Assembly (NCBI GenBank): GCA_019414325.1
Contig: DXMG01000014.1
Location: forward strand, 1-49,872
Direction of reading: 5' to 3'
DNA: 49,872 nucleotides
From: Collinsella sp.
GTDB lineage: Bacteria; Actinomycetota; Coriobacteriia; Coriobacteriales; Coriobacteriaceae
The notes beneath the pieces are model-generated. The model saw nothing but the letters and a program-made list of their open reading frames with translations, made no database searches and was not told where the DNA came from. Positions 6,838-15,497 of the stretch are shown one piece after another (the first letter of the stretch is position 1; every line of letters starts with the position of its first letter). The translations under genes and the position numbers were made by a program.

Positions 6838-7668
6838 TTAATACTGCCACATGTGATTGACGGGGCCAGAGCCTTTGCCCATGTCCAGGCCGGCGGCGAG
6901 AGCGCCGGTTAGGTATGCCTTGCCTGCATTGACGGCGTCGGCAAGATCCATGCCCTGGGCCAGCGCGCAGGCGATGGCGGACGAGAGCGTGCAGCCGGTG
7001 CCGTGTGTGTTGTCGGTCTCGATGCGCTTGTGGCGGAACCACGTGGTGAGTGGATCGCCCAGATGGTTGCCCTCGTCATCGAGTGGCGCGGGTTCGGCCA
7101 ATACATCGTTGGCCTCGTTGACAAGATGCCCACCCTTAACGAGGGATGCGCAACCAAAGCGGCGGGTGAGGAGCATGGCAGCATTTTGCTGTGTGCGCTC
7201 GGAGTCGACCTCGTAGTCAAGCAGGGCCATGGCCTCGGGAATATTGGGCGTGATGACGGTTGCTAGTGGGAACAGGCGGCGGGTGAGCGCCTCGGCGGCA
7301 TCTTCGGCAATCAGCCGTGCGCCCGAGGTGGCTACCATGACGGGGTCGACGACCACGTTTGTCGCGTTCCAGGCGCTCAGGCGGTCGGCGATAACCTCGA
7401 TAATTTCGGCAGAGGAAACCATGCCGATCTTGACGGCGCTGGGGCGGATATCGTCAAATACGGCGTCGATCTGCGCAGCGACGATATCAGGGGAGATATT
7501 CTGCACGGCGGTGACACCGAGCGTGTTTTGTGCGGTGATGGCGGTGATGGCCGTCTCGGCATACAGGCGGTGCGCCGTGATGGTCTTGATGTCGGCCTGA
7601 ATGCCGGCGCCACCGCTGGAATCGGATCCTGCGATGGACAGGACGGCAGGTACCTTACTGCGATCCAT
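6838..7668 (-). CDS. thiD: Hydroxymethylpyrimidine/phosphomethylpyrimidine kinase
   Basis: 276 residues, ribokinase-like fold. ThiD phosphorylates HMP to HMP-P and HMP-PP for thiamine synthesis. Visible: SIAGSDSSGGAGIQADIKTITAHR (N-terminal substrate motif, cited as AGSDSSGGAGIQADIKT), VVDPVMVATSGARL, TPNIPEAMALL, LVKGGHL and the C-terminal NTHGTGCTLSSAIACALA anion-hole motif with the catalytic region near the second Gly. Start ATG 7668 with AAGGGAG upstream. It lies 178 bases downstream of thiC on the same strand. A hairpin and a TATAAT box (7715-7720 on minus) sit between them, so it may also have its own promoter. No thiE fusion is present. Confidence 0.94.
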   Translation of the reverse strand: MDRSKVPAVLSIAGSDSSGGAGIQADIKTITAHRLYAETAITAITAQNTLGVTAVQNISPDIVAAQIDAVFDDIRPSAVKIGMVSSAEIIEVIADRLSAWNATNVVVDPVMVATSGARLIAEDAAEALTRRLFPLATVITPNIPEAMALLDYEVDSERTQQNAAMLLTRRFGCASLVKGGHLVNEANDVLAEPAPLDDEGNHLGDPLTTWFRHKRIETDNTHGTGCTLSSAIACALAQGMDLADAVNAGKAYLTGALAAGLDMGKGSGPVNHMWQY

Positions 7669-7725
7669 GTTTGCTCCCTTGTTCGGTCGGAATCAAATGG
7701 GTCTTTAAGCCAGCATTATAAAGAT

Positions 7726-7755
7726 GCCCGGGCCGACTCTATGTCGAACCCGGGC
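7726..7755 (-). terminator. Hairpin between thiC and thiD
   Basis: GCCCGGG (7726-7732) pairs with CCCGGGC (7749-7755), with an inner CGAC/GTCG pairing. No clear T run, so it may be a weak terminator, processing signal or stabilising structure. Confidence 0.5.
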
Positions 7756-7846
7756 GGGCGATGCAATCTTTACGCAAATGTAAGCAAATGTTCACACGTC
7801 AACAATTGACGAACACCATGTTACCGATTGTGGCTCCGGTGACGAG

Positions 7847-9181
7847 TTAGTCCTCCATGCCGAGGTCGATCGTCGTGCCTTCGAACACCTTGTTAACGGT
7901 GCGGACGGCGCACATCTTGCCGCACATGGTGCAGGTGCCCTCGGTGGCGGCGGGGGATTCTTCGTAGCGTTTCTTGCCGGTGACCGGGTCGAGAGCACAC
8001 TTCCACATGGCATCCCAGTCGAGCTTGCGGCGTGCCTGGCCCATCTTGTCGTCCATGTCGCGGGCGTGCGGCACCTTCTTGGCGATATCGGCGGCGTGCG
8101 CGGCGATCTTGGTGGCCATGAGGCCGTCGAGCACGTCCTTGGCGTCGGGCAGGCACAGGTGCTCGGCGGGCGTCACGTAGCACAGGAAGTCGGCACCGGA
8201 GCTGGCGGAGATGGCGCCGCCGATGGCAGCGGTGATGTGGTCGTAACCCACGCCGATATCGGTCACCAGCGGCCCGAGCACATAGAACGGGGCGTTGTGG
8301 CACAGGCGCTTCTGCAGTTTCATGTTGGCGGCGATCTCGTCGAGCGCCATGTGACCCGGGCCCTCGACCATGACCTGGACGCCGGCGGCCCAGGCGCGCT
8401 TGCACAGCTTGCCCAGCTCGATCATCTCAGCGGTCTCGGTGGCATCGTTGGAGTCGTAGAGGCAGCCCGGGCGGCAGGAGTCGCCGAGCGAAATCGTCAC
8501 GTCGTACTCGTGGCAAATCTCGAGCAGCTCGTCAAAGTACTCGTAGAAGGGGTTTTCGTTGCCTGTGACCTCCATCCAGCCAAACAGCAGCGAACCGCCG
8601 CGGCTGACGATGTTCATCAGGCGGCCGGTCTCCTTAAAGGTCTTGGTGACCGACTTGTTGATGCCGCAGTGGATGGTCATAAAGTCCACGCCGTCCTCGG
8701 CATGCGCGCGCACGACCTCGAACAGGTCGTCCTTGGTCAGCTTGACCAGCGGCTTTTCCATGTAGCCGATGGCGTCGTACATGGGGACGGTGCCCACCAT
8801 GAGCGGCGTTTCGTCGATGAGCTGCTGGCGGAACTGGCGCGTCTTGCCCGAGTTGGAAAGGTCCATGATGGCGTCGGCGCCAAAGTCCTCGGCGATCTTG
8901 ACCTTCTTCCATTCCTCGGCGGCATCGGCCTTGTCGCCCGAGATGCCCAGGTTGACGTTGACCTTGGTGGACAGACCCTCGCCGACACCAAAGGCGCGCA
9001 TGCCCTTTTTGATATGCACGATGTTGGCGGGAATGGCGATGCGGCCGTCGGCCACGCGCTCGCGGATGTACTCGGGGTCGCGATGCTCGCGCTCGGCAAC
9101 CTCCTTCATCTGCGGTGTGATCTGCCCGGCGCGGGCGAAGTCGATTTGCGTGACGAGCTTGGGCTCGGTCTGTGTGCTCAT
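7847..9181 (-). CDS. thiC: Phosphomethylpyrimidine synthase ThiC
   Basis: 444 residues. ThiC is a radical-SAM-type enzyme that rearranges aminoimidazole ribotide to HMP-P, the pyrimidine half of thiamine. Visible: AIPANIVHIKK, GADAIMDLSNSG, FMTIHCGINK, SRGGSLLFGWM, SLGDSCRPGCLYDSNDATE, VMVEGPGHMALDEI, LGPLVTDIGVGYDHITAAIG and the C-terminal cluster motif CTMCGKMC. The last is CxxCxxxC, one residue shorter than the CxxCxxxxC of the E. coli type. Start 9181 rather than 9205, because GAAGGGAG lies 8 bases upstream. That binding site is part of the TPP riboswitch 3' end, so thiamine pyrophosphate should block translation. Confidence 0.96.
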   Translation of the reverse strand: MSTQTEPKLVTQIDFARAGQITPQMKEVAEREHRDPEYIRERVADGRIAIPANIVHIKKGMRAFGVGEGLSTKVNVNLGISGDKADAAEEWKKVKIAEDFGADAIMDLSNSGKTRQFRQQLIDETPLMVGTVPMYDAIGYMEKPLVKLTKDDLFEVVRAHAEDGVDFMTIHCGINKSVTKTFKETGRLMNIVSRGGSLLFGWMEVTGNENPFYEYFDELLEICHEYDVTISLGDSCRPGCLYDSNDATETAEMIELGKLCKRAWAAGVQVMVEGPGHMALDEIAANMKLQKRLCHNAPFYVLGPLVTDIGVGYDHITAAIGGAISASSGADFLCYVTPAEHLCLPDAKDVLDGLMATKIAAHAADIAKKVPHARDMDDKMGQARRKLDWDAMWKCALDPVTGKKRYEESPAATEGTCTMCGKMCAVRTVNKVFEGTTIDLGMED

Positions 9182-9188
9182 TGGCACG

Positions 9189-9281
9189 GCTCCCTTCGTT
9201 GGCATTACCCATATCAGGTTTGCGGGTCAGGGCGGGCGCGCCCAATCTCAGCCTGCCGTCTTGTCCTGCAAGCTCCCCGTT
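9189..9281 (-). promoter_or_regulatory. TPP riboswitch (THI element) controlling thiC
   Basis: Minus strand shows the conserved pieces in order: ACGGGGAGC, GGCTGAGATTGGG, ACCCGCAAACCTGAT, GGGTAATGCCAACG and AAGGGAG. The last overlaps the thiC ribosome binding site, which suggests control of translation initiation. Confidence 0.95.
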
Positions 9282-9295
9282 ATGTCATGGGCTCA

Positions 9296-9301
9296 AGTAT
9301 A
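9296..9301 (-). promoter_or_regulatory. Probable -10 box of thiC
   Basis: TATACT on the minus strand, 14 bases upstream of the riboswitch; the -35 is not clear. Confidence 0.4.
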
Positions 9302-9351
9302 GCCTGAATGGGTACGATTGACGCGATCAGCATGCCCATGGGGAGGCGAAC

Positions 9352-9867
9352 ATGGAAGACAAGCATCTATATCGAGAGACGCAATGGGATGTATCGGCCG
9401 AGGAAAGCCGTGCGCACCATGGCCTTGTCGCGATTGGTTTTGCGGTGCTTGCCGTGCTGGTGATTGCCGTTTGTATCTGGACGTTTGGTGGTCGCGGCGG
9501 CGCTGCATGGGAGTTCGAGGCCGATGATAGCCTGCCGATAATGACGGTGAAGGTCGCGGGCGGCAATACCGTTGCCGCGCCGGGCGACTATTGGTATTCG
9601 CGCGATGGATTTGTCCAGCTTCAGCTGAGCGGTGGGTCTATTCCTGGTGAGGAAATCGAACGCGTGACGTATGATGCGGCGCTCAAAACGCTGACGGTGA
9701 AGCTCAAGAATCAGGGCGACGTGCCTACGACTATGGATATCGCGCTGACGGAATGGCGCTTGGAGCCCCCATCGGGTGTTGCGGTGTCCGAGGTAGAGCA
9801 CGTTAAGATTACCTACCAAGATGGCTCGACAAACGAAGTTGCCAAAGCCGACGGCTTGGCGGAATAG
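9352..9867 (+). CDS. Single-pass membrane protein of unknown function
   Basis: 171 residues. A 24-residue soluble N-terminus (MEDKHLYRETQWDVSAEES) is followed by one membrane helix (about 25-46, VAIGFAVLAVLVIAVCIWTF) and a roughly 120-residue domain, probably outside the cell. That domain is beta-rich (WEFEADDSLPIMTVKVAGG, FVQLQLSGG, LTVKLKNQG) and ends with VEHVKITYQDGST. I do not recognise the domain. GGGGAGG lies 5 bases before the ATG. It diverges from thiC and converges with yaaA (40-base gap). Likely a Coriobacteriia-specific surface protein. Confidence 0.7.
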   Translation: MEDKHLYRETQWDVSAEESRAHHGLVAIGFAVLAVLVIAVCIWTFGGRGGAAWEFEADDSLPIMTVKVAGGNTVAAPGDYWYSRDGFVQLQLSGGSIPGEEIERVTYDAALKTLTVKLKNQGDVPTTMDIALTEWRLEPPSGVAVSEVEHVKITYQDGSTNEVAKADGLAE

Positions 9868-9907
9868 ACGCCGTGCCTAGGCAGCACATTCAAAAGTAGC
9901 GGTGGTC

Positions 9908-10717
9908 CTACAAGGTCTGTTCGTTCAGGAAGACCAAAGTGTTCTTATTTGAAAGCTCGGGAAAGTGACGATAACCAACGTCAAACGCGGTGAGCCCGCT
10001 TACATCCTCGAGCTTGTTTTCTGCCATCCAGCGCACCATGGAACCACGTGCCTTTTTGCTGGCGGTCGAGCGCTGGATGGGCTTGCCGTTGCGGATGCCT
10101 TCGCCAAAGAGGCACGTGACGACCGTGGCGTCGCCCGCGAGATGGGGCAGAACGGCTTTGGCGTACTCTACGCTGGCGAGGTTGACGATCGTGGTGTTTG
10201 AGCCTGCCGGGGCGATAGCCCGCGCGAGCTTGTCGCTCCAAAACGCATAGAGGTCTCGGGCATCGTCAACGGCGAGCTTCGCGCCCATCTCCAGCCGATA
10301 TGGTTCGACGGCATGAAAGGGGCGAACGCACCCGTAGAGGCCAGAGAGGATCCACAGGTGGCTTTGCAGCCATGCGAGCTGCGCGGAATCCATCACCTCG
10401 GGCGCCATGCTCTGGTATTGAATGCCGTGGTAGGACATGACGGCAGGGGAGAGGTGACAGGCGGGTGCAGGATTGTCGAGATCGCCGTTTTTCAGGATGG
10501 GCCCGAACTCATGCAGGGTGTTGAGGCAAGGCCCCAGCAGTTTGTCACTCACGTTCCATAGCGCCTGCAGGCTGTCGCTGCCTTCATTCCGCTCGATATC
10601 TAGCAGTGCGCGGTGGAGGCGAGCCGTCTCGCGCGCAAAGGGTGGAATGCCCAGGACTTCAAAAGCATCTTGGGCCGCGCGCATCTGCTTGGCGGGCGAA
10701 ATGACGACCTGCAGCAT
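9908..10717 (-). CDS. yaaA: Peroxide stress protein YaaA (DUF328/UPF0246)
   Basis: 269 residues. YaaA in E. coli limits free intracellular iron during peroxide stress and binds DNA. Family marks: start MLQVVISPAKQM (conserved SPAK), YHGIQYQSMAP (YxGxxY), LWILSGLYGCVRPFHAVEPYRLEMG (cited as LSGLYGCVRPFHAVEPYRLE), LYAFWSD, VNLASVEYAKAV and the C-terminal KKARGSMVRWM...GYRHFPELSNKNTLVF. Start 10717 is chosen over an in-frame extension to 10918 because AGAGGAG lies 6 bases upstream and the family starts with SPAK. The extension would also run through the hairpin repeat at 10741. Confidence 0.92.
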   Translation of the reverse strand: MLQVVISPAKQMRAAQDAFEVLGIPPFARETARLHRALLDIERNEGSDSLQALWNVSDKLLGPCLNTLHEFGPILKNGDLDNPAPACHLSPAVMSYHGIQYQSMAPEVMDSAQLAWLQSHLWILSGLYGCVRPFHAVEPYRLEMGAKLAVDDARDLYAFWSDKLARAIAPAGSNTTIVNLASVEYAKAVLPHLAGDATVVTCLFGEGIRNGKPIQRSTASKKARGSMVRWMAENKLEDVSGLTAFDVGYRHFPELSNKNTLVFLNEQTL

Positions 10718-10740
10718 GGACTCTCCTCTGCCAAAAAGGA

Positions 10741-10807
10741 AGTTGCGGTGGAATACGGTCTGTTTTGGCCGTTTATGGGCCAGTTTAGTCTGTATTTCAC
10801 CGCAACT
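10741..10807. repeat. Hairpin repeat, AGTTGCGGTG family, copy A
   Basis: Left arm AGTTGCGGTGGAATACGGTC, right arm the near-exact reverse complement of AGTTGCGGTGAAATACAGAC, with an inner GGCC-TTTAT-GGGCC pairing. It lies between yaaA and the aminopeptidase, both on the minus strand. Divergent from copies B-D at a few arm positions. Confidence 0.85.
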
Positions 10808-10820
10808 GATGAAGGGTTGG

Positions 10821-12218
10821 TTACGCGCGCTCGATGAAGGCCTTGTAGCCGCGATAGGCCTCGTAGATATCGGCCTTGTTGGCGACCTCCCACAGGGCGT
10901 GCATGGACAGGACGGCAACGCCAGAGTCGATGACGTTCATGCCGTACTTAGCCATGATGTATGCGATGGTGCCGCCGCCGCCCGCGTTGACGCGACCGAG
11001 CTCGCAGGTCTGGAAGTCCACGCCGGCCTCGTCCATGATGTCGCGGATGAGGGCCACATACTCGGCGTCGGCGTCGTTAGAGCCGCCCTTGCCGCGGCTG
11101 CCCGTGTACTTGTTAAAGCACAGGCCGCGACCCATAAAGGCTGCGTTCTTGGTTTCGAACTTGCCGGCGTAGCCCGGGTCGAAGCCGGCGGACACGTCGG
11201 AGGAGAGCATGCGGCTGCGGGCGAGCGCGCGGCGCAGGGCCAGCGGGCTATCCTCGCCGGCGAGCGTCATGATCTCGGCGACGGTGTTCTCGAAGAAGCG
11301 GCTCGTCATGCCGGTGGCACCCACGGAACCGATCTCCTCCTTGTCGACGATGAGTGTGATGCTCGTGCGCTCCACGTTGGCGACGTTGATCTGGGCGAGC
11401 ATGGACGGATAGGCGCAGACACGGTCGTCGTGGCCATAGCCCAGAATCATGGAGCGGTCGAGGCCCATGTCACGGGCGGGGCCGGAGGGCACGACCTCGA
11501 TCTCGGCGGAGAGGAAGTCCTCCTCCTCGACGTCGTACTGCTCCTTGAGGATATCCAGGAACATCTGCTTGACGGGCTCCTTGGGAGCGTCCTTGTCGTC
11601 CTCGTCAAACTTGACGGGGCGGCCGCCCACGATCACGTCGAGGATCTCGGCGTCGACGGCGTCCTTGGCGGGCTTGGCCATCTGCTCACTCGAGAGGTGG
11701 ATCAGCAGGTCGGAGATGGTAAAGACCGGGTCGTCGGCCTTGTCGCCGATGTTGATGTCGACGGTGGTGCCGTCCTTTTTGCAGATGACGCCCACGAGTG
11801 CGAGCGGGGAAGCGACCCAGTGGTAGCTCTTGACGCCGCCATAGTAGTGCGTGTCGAGATAAGCCATGTCGCCGGCCTCGAAGGCGGGGTTCTGCTTGAG
11901 GTCCAGGCGCGGCGAGTCCACGTGGGCGCCCAGGATGTTAAAGCCCTGCTCGAGCGGGGCGGTGCCCAGGTTGACGAGCATGAGGTCCTTGCCGTGGTTG
12001 GCGGCGTACACCTTGTCGCCGGCCTTGAGCGCGCGGCCCTCGGCGATCACGGTCTCCAGATTGACGTAGCCCGCCTCCTCGGCCATCTTGATACCGGCCT
12101 TGACGCACAGGCGCTCGGTCTTGTTCTCACTCAAAAACTGCTTATAGCCGCGGCAAAGCTCCTCGAGCTCCTCGATCTGCTGTGGCGTGTACTTTTTCCA
12201 TGCGCTGGGACGCTCCAT
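10821..12218 (-). CDS. M18-family metalloaminopeptidase
   Basis: 465 residues, the usual length for bacterial M18 aspartyl/aminopeptidase I-type enzymes. Zinc-ligand motifs are visible: NILGAHVDSPRLDLK (H-x-D), IVDKEEIGSVGATGM (catalytic Glu-Glu), GYGHDDRVCAYPSM (Asp ligand) and the C-terminal VLSMHALWEVA (His ligand). It is cytoplasmic and removes N-terminal residues from peptides. Start 12218 has GAAAGGAG 7 bases upstream. Divergent from polA. A possible -10 (TACGAT) lies about 50 bases upstream on the minus strand. Confidence 0.93.
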   Translation of the reverse strand: MERPSAWKKYTPQQIEELEELCRGYKQFLSENKTERLCVKAGIKMAEEAGYVNLETVIAEGRALKAGDKVYAANHGKDLMLVNLGTAPLEQGFNILGAHVDSPRLDLKQNPAFEAGDMAYLDTHYYGGVKSYHWVASPLALVGVICKKDGTTVDINIGDKADDPVFTISDLLIHLSSEQMAKPAKDAVDAEILDVIVGGRPVKFDEDDKDAPKEPVKQMFLDILKEQYDVEEEDFLSAEIEVVPSGPARDMGLDRSMILGYGHDDRVCAYPSMLAQINVANVERTSITLIVDKEEIGSVGATGMTSRFFENTVAEIMTLAGEDSPLALRRALARSRMLSSDVSAGFDPGYAGKFETKNAAFMGRGLCFNKYTGSRGKGGSNDADAEYVALIRDIMDEAGVDFQTCELGRVNAGGGGTIAYIMAKYGMNVIDSGVAVLSMHALWEVANKADIYEAYRGYKAFIERA

Positions 12219-12384
12219 GACGCAGGCTCCTTTCGGATCGATCGTGCTGGTTGATGTACCGTGAGCCATCGTATCACGCGCGGGCCCGCGGCGGCAGGGA
12301 AGCCTGATGTGCGGTGGCCGCGGGGCGGGGAGCGTGTAAACTGGTGTGAGCAAACCGTGCCCAGCCCAAAGCGAGGTATTCAAT

Positions 12385-15129
12385 ATGTCTGAAAAGCGCC
12401 GTACCTTTGCCGTCATCGACGGCAACTCGCTCATGCATCGCGCCTTCCACGCCGTGCCGCCGACCATGAACGCGCCGGACGGTCGCCCCACCAACGCGAT
12501 CTTTGGTTTTCTGAACATGTTCCTCAAGATGATCGATGCCTTTAATCCCGACGGCGTTGTCGTGGCGTTTGACAAGGGCAAGCCGCGCGTGCGTATGGAG
12601 ATGCTGCCGCAGTACAAGGCGCAGCGCCCGCCCATGGATCCCGACCTGCACGCGCAGTTCCCCATGATCAAGGAGCTGCTCGTCGCGCTCAACGTGCCGA
12701 TTCTGCAGTCCGAGGGCTGGGAAGGCGACGATATCCTGGGAACCATGGCGCGCTTGGGTGAGGAGGCCGGCTGCGACATGCTGCTGGTGACCGGTGATCG
12801 CGATATGTATCAGCTCGTGACCGAGCACGTTAACGTGGTCTCGACCCGCAAGGGCCTGTCCGACGTGGCGATCATGACGCCCGAGAGCGTGGACGATCTG
12901 TATCACGGCATCACGCCGGCGCTCGTGCCCGACTTTTATGGTCTGAAGGGCGACACGTCCGACAACATCCCCGGCGTGCCGGGCATCGGCCCCAAAAAGG
13001 CGAGCGCGCTCATTGCGCAGTACGGTAGCCTGGATGAGGTCATCGCACACGCCGACGAGGTCAAGGGCAAGATGGGAGAAAACCTGCGCGCACACATCGA
13101 CGACGCGCTGCTGAGCCGTAAGGTGGCGACCATCCGCACCGATGCACCCGTTGAGCTCGATTTTGAGGCGACGTCCTTCCCGGCGTTTTCCGCCGATGAG
13201 GTTTCCGCGGCGCTGGGCACGCTTGGTATCACCGCCATGCAGAACCGTTTCTTGGCGCTGATCGGCGGCGAGGGCGGGGCAGCTGCCAGCACGTTTGAGA
13301 TTCCCGCCGTTTTGCGCGCAGCCGCCGGCGATGCTGGCGCGCTTGGTGCCGTTGCGGCTGAGGTCTCCCGCGTGATTGATGCCGGCGAGTGGGTCGCCGC
13401 CGTGGTGGACGATGACAAGGAAGAGGGCGCGCTCTTTGGGCTGACGCGCACGTTGTGGTTGGCGACGTCCAAGGGCCTGTTTGCGCTCGAGGAGGGCGAC
13501 AGCGGTGCGGCGGCTGAGGTTGAGGGCTTCAACTTCGCCCACGGCGTGATTGCCGGCGTGCTCGCGCGTCTGTTTATGGAAGGCCGTGCGGCGAGCCCGG
13601 ATATGAAGGCGCTTCTGCATGAGCTTTCGCCCATCGATTCTTCCGAGCCCGAGCTCATGGACCCGCTGTCCGCTGATTCCACGCGTATCTTCGATACCGT
13701 GGTCGCTGCCTATCTGCTGGATTCCGATCGCTCCGAGTTCGATGAGGCATATCTTGCCGATACGTATCTGCAGATGGCGCTGCCTGCGGCGCGCGGCGCA
13801 GAGGGTGCTGGAGAGGACGCTCCGGCGCCTGCCGCCCGTACTGCGGCCCTGACGCTGGCGCTCGTGGCGCCGTTGCGCGAGTGCATGGTCCGCGAGAATG
13901 CCGCCAACGTGTTCGATGGTATCGAGATGCCGCTCGTTCCGGTGCTTGCCAAGATGGAGCGCGCGGGCATGCTCGTGGATCCCGACCGCCTGCACAGTCT
14001 GTCCGAGGGACTTGCTACCCAGATCACTGAGGTCGAGCGCAGCATTCGTGACCTGGCGGGTGACGAGACCTTTAACATCGGCAGCCCCATGCAGCTCTCG
14101 CACGTGCTGTTTGATGTTATGGGGCTTCCGACCAAGGGCCTCAAAAAGACCAAGCGCGGCTATTATTCGACCAACGCCAAGGTGCTGAGCGACCTTGCCC
14201 GCGACCACGAGATCGTGCGCCTGATTTTGGACTGGCGTGAGAAGTCCAAGATTAAGTCGACCTATCTGGACACGCTAGGTCCGCTGCGCCGTGGTGACGG
14301 GCGTGTGCACACCACGTACAACCAGACCATCACCGCGACGGGGCGTTTGTCTTCGAGCGACCCCAATCTGCAAAACATTCCGACGCGCTCGGAGCTGGGG
14401 CGTACCGTCAAGACGGCGTTCTCGGCGGGCGAGGGCAGCGTCTTTTTGGCGGTGGACTACTCGCAGATCGAGCTGCGCCTGCTCGCGCATCTTTCGGGTG
14501 ACGAGCACCTGGTGCGCGCCTTCAACGAGGGCGAGGACTTCCATGCCGAGACGGCCGCGCGCGTATTTGGCGTGCCGGTGTCCGAGGTGACACCCGACCT
14601 GCGTAGCCGCGCCAAGGCCGTGAACTTTGGCATCGTGTACGGTCAGCAGGCCTATGGTCTGTCGCAGTCGCTGCACATCTCGATGGCCGAGGCGCGCGAT
14701 ATGATCGATCGCTACTACGAGGCCTACCCGGGCGTGCGCACGTTCCTCGACAATGTGGTGGCGCGAGCCAAGCAGACGGGCTATGCCGAGACCATGTATG
14801 GCCGCAGACGCCATATTCCCGAGCTCAAGGCCAAAAACCCACAGCTCCGCGGCTTTGGTGAGCGCACGGCCATGAACCACCCCATGCAGGGCACCGCCGC
14901 CGACATCATCAAGATCGCCATGGCCCGCGTAAGCCGTCGCTTGGAAGAAGAAGGCTTTGCCGCCCATATGATCCTGCAGGTACACGACGAACTGGACTTT
15001 GAGTGCCCCGTCGATGAAGTCGAGCGCCTCACCGCCATGGTCCGCGACGTCATGGAACACGTAGTAGACCTCCGCGTACCGTTGATCGCCGAAGCCAGCA
15101 CCGGCATAACCTGGGCCGACGCGAAATAG
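12385..15129 (+). CDS. polA: DNA polymerase I
   Basis: 914 residues. Residues 1-290 form the 5' nuclease (AVIDGNSLMHRAFHA, YKAQRPPMD, GWEGDDILGTMAR, LVTGDRDMYQLV, GLKGDTSDNIPGVPGIGPKKA, cited in parts). The middle (about 310-520) replaces the proofreading exonuclease but lacks the DxE pair and other DEDD residues (WVAAVVDDDKEEGALFGL in its place), so proofreading is probably absent, as in other high-GC relatives. The polymerase domain is complete: TGRLSSSDPNLQNIPTR, VDYSQIELRLLAHLSGD, RSRAKAVNFGIVYGQQAYG (O helix) and QVHDELDFE. Start 12385 follows GCGAGGT; an upstream in-frame start at 12346 has no site. Functions in Okazaki processing and repair. Confidence 0.96.
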   Translation: MSEKRRTFAVIDGNSLMHRAFHAVPPTMNAPDGRPTNAIFGFLNMFLKMIDAFNPDGVVVAFDKGKPRVRMEMLPQYKAQRPPMDPDLHAQFPMIKELLVALNVPILQSEGWEGDDILGTMARLGEEAGCDMLLVTGDRDMYQLVTEHVNVVSTRKGLSDVAIMTPESVDDLYHGITPALVPDFYGLKGDTSDNIPGVPGIGPKKASALIAQYGSLDEVIAHADEVKGKMGENLRAHIDDALLSRKVATIRTDAPVELDFEATSFPAFSADEVSAALGTLGITAMQNRFLALIGGEGGAAASTFEIPAVLRAAAGDAGALGAVAAEVSRVIDAGEWVAAVVDDDKEEGALFGLTRTLWLATSKGLFALEEGDSGAAAEVEGFNFAHGVIAGVLARLFMEGRAASPDMKALLHELSPIDSSEPELMDPLSADSTRIFDTVVAAYLLDSDRSEFDEAYLADTYLQMALPAARGAEGAGEDAPAPAARTAALTLALVAPLRECMVRENAANVFDGIEMPLVPVLAKMERAGMLVDPDRLHSLSEGLATQITEVERSIRDLAGDETFNIGSPMQLSHVLFDVMGLPTKGLKKTKRGYYSTNAKVLSDLARDHEIVRLILDWREKSKIKSTYLDTLGPLRRGDGRVHTTYNQTITATGRLSSSDPNLQNIPTRSELGRTVKTAFSAGEGSVFLAVDYSQIELRLLAHLSGDEHLVRAFNEGEDFHAETAARVFGVPVSEVTPDLRSRAKAVNFGIVYGQQAYGLSQSLHISMAEARDMIDRYYEAYPGVRTFLDNVVARAKQTGYAETMYGRRRHIPELKAKNPQLRGFGERTAMNHPMQGTAADIIKIAMARVSRRLEEEGFAAHMILQVHDELDFECPVDEVERLTAMVRDVMEHVVDLRVPLIAEASTGITWADAK

Positions 15130-15186
15130 GGAAGCACTCCGTAAGGCAAGCTCGCCCAAGACGCAAGCCCCCACATACTTAAGATT

Positions 15187-15217
15187 TGGGACAAACACTA
15201 CTGATTAATTTGTCCCA
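15187..15217. repeat. Short hairpin downstream of polA
   Basis: TGGGACAAA (15187-15195) pairs with TTTGTCCCA (15209-15217). It may help end polA transcription. Its right half resembles a 17-mer at 27498. Confidence 0.55.
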
Positions 15218-15229
15218 CAGTAACCAAAA

Positions 15230-15266
15230 CAGAGGGGAGCCCCTTCCAACAAGGGGCTCCCCTCTG
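15230..15266 (-). terminator. Strong 16-bp hairpin, probable terminator of the HAD gene
   Basis: CAGAGGGGAGCCCCTT / AAGGGGCTCCCCTCTG, perfect, loop CCAAC; on the minus strand it is followed by GTTTTGG. It lies between convergent polA and the HAD gene and could serve both. Confidence 0.65.
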
Positions 15267-15302
15267 CTCAAATCATTTCAGCTAAGTATCTAGACACTCA
15301 AG

Positions 15303-15497
15303 ACGCCATCTTGGCGGCAGGAAAGTAAACCTAGGACCTGGCCGGGCGGCGCGGGTAAGTTTTTCGTAGATTCCGCACGAGCCGAAGGCCACTTAATGTG
15401 GCCTTCGAGCGAGCCCAGGACCTGACCGAACGAAAAACTTACCCGCGTCGCCCGGCCAGGTCCGACAAGTTGCGTTAACGAGCCGCCAAGATGGTGT
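15303..15497. repeat. Nested long palindrome reaching into the HAD gene end
   Basis: Main arms 15334-15366 and 15431-15463 are 33 bases with one mismatch (a G.U in RNA). Inside, CGAAGGCCAC (15383-15392) pairs with GTGGCCTTCG (15398-15407). Outside, GACGCCATCTTGGCGGC (15302-15318) mirrors the last codons of the HAD gene (15482-15498) with one difference. Together with the two hairpins before it, this accounts for the 345 gene-free bases after polA. Confidence 0.8.

Noticed and set aside
12274..14208. 644-codon open frame antisense to polA, and similar long antisense frames over thiC, rpsA and argG
   Set aside because: High-GC genes leave long open frames on the opposite strand; these lack binding sites and recognisable domains, while the sense frames encode clear enzymes.
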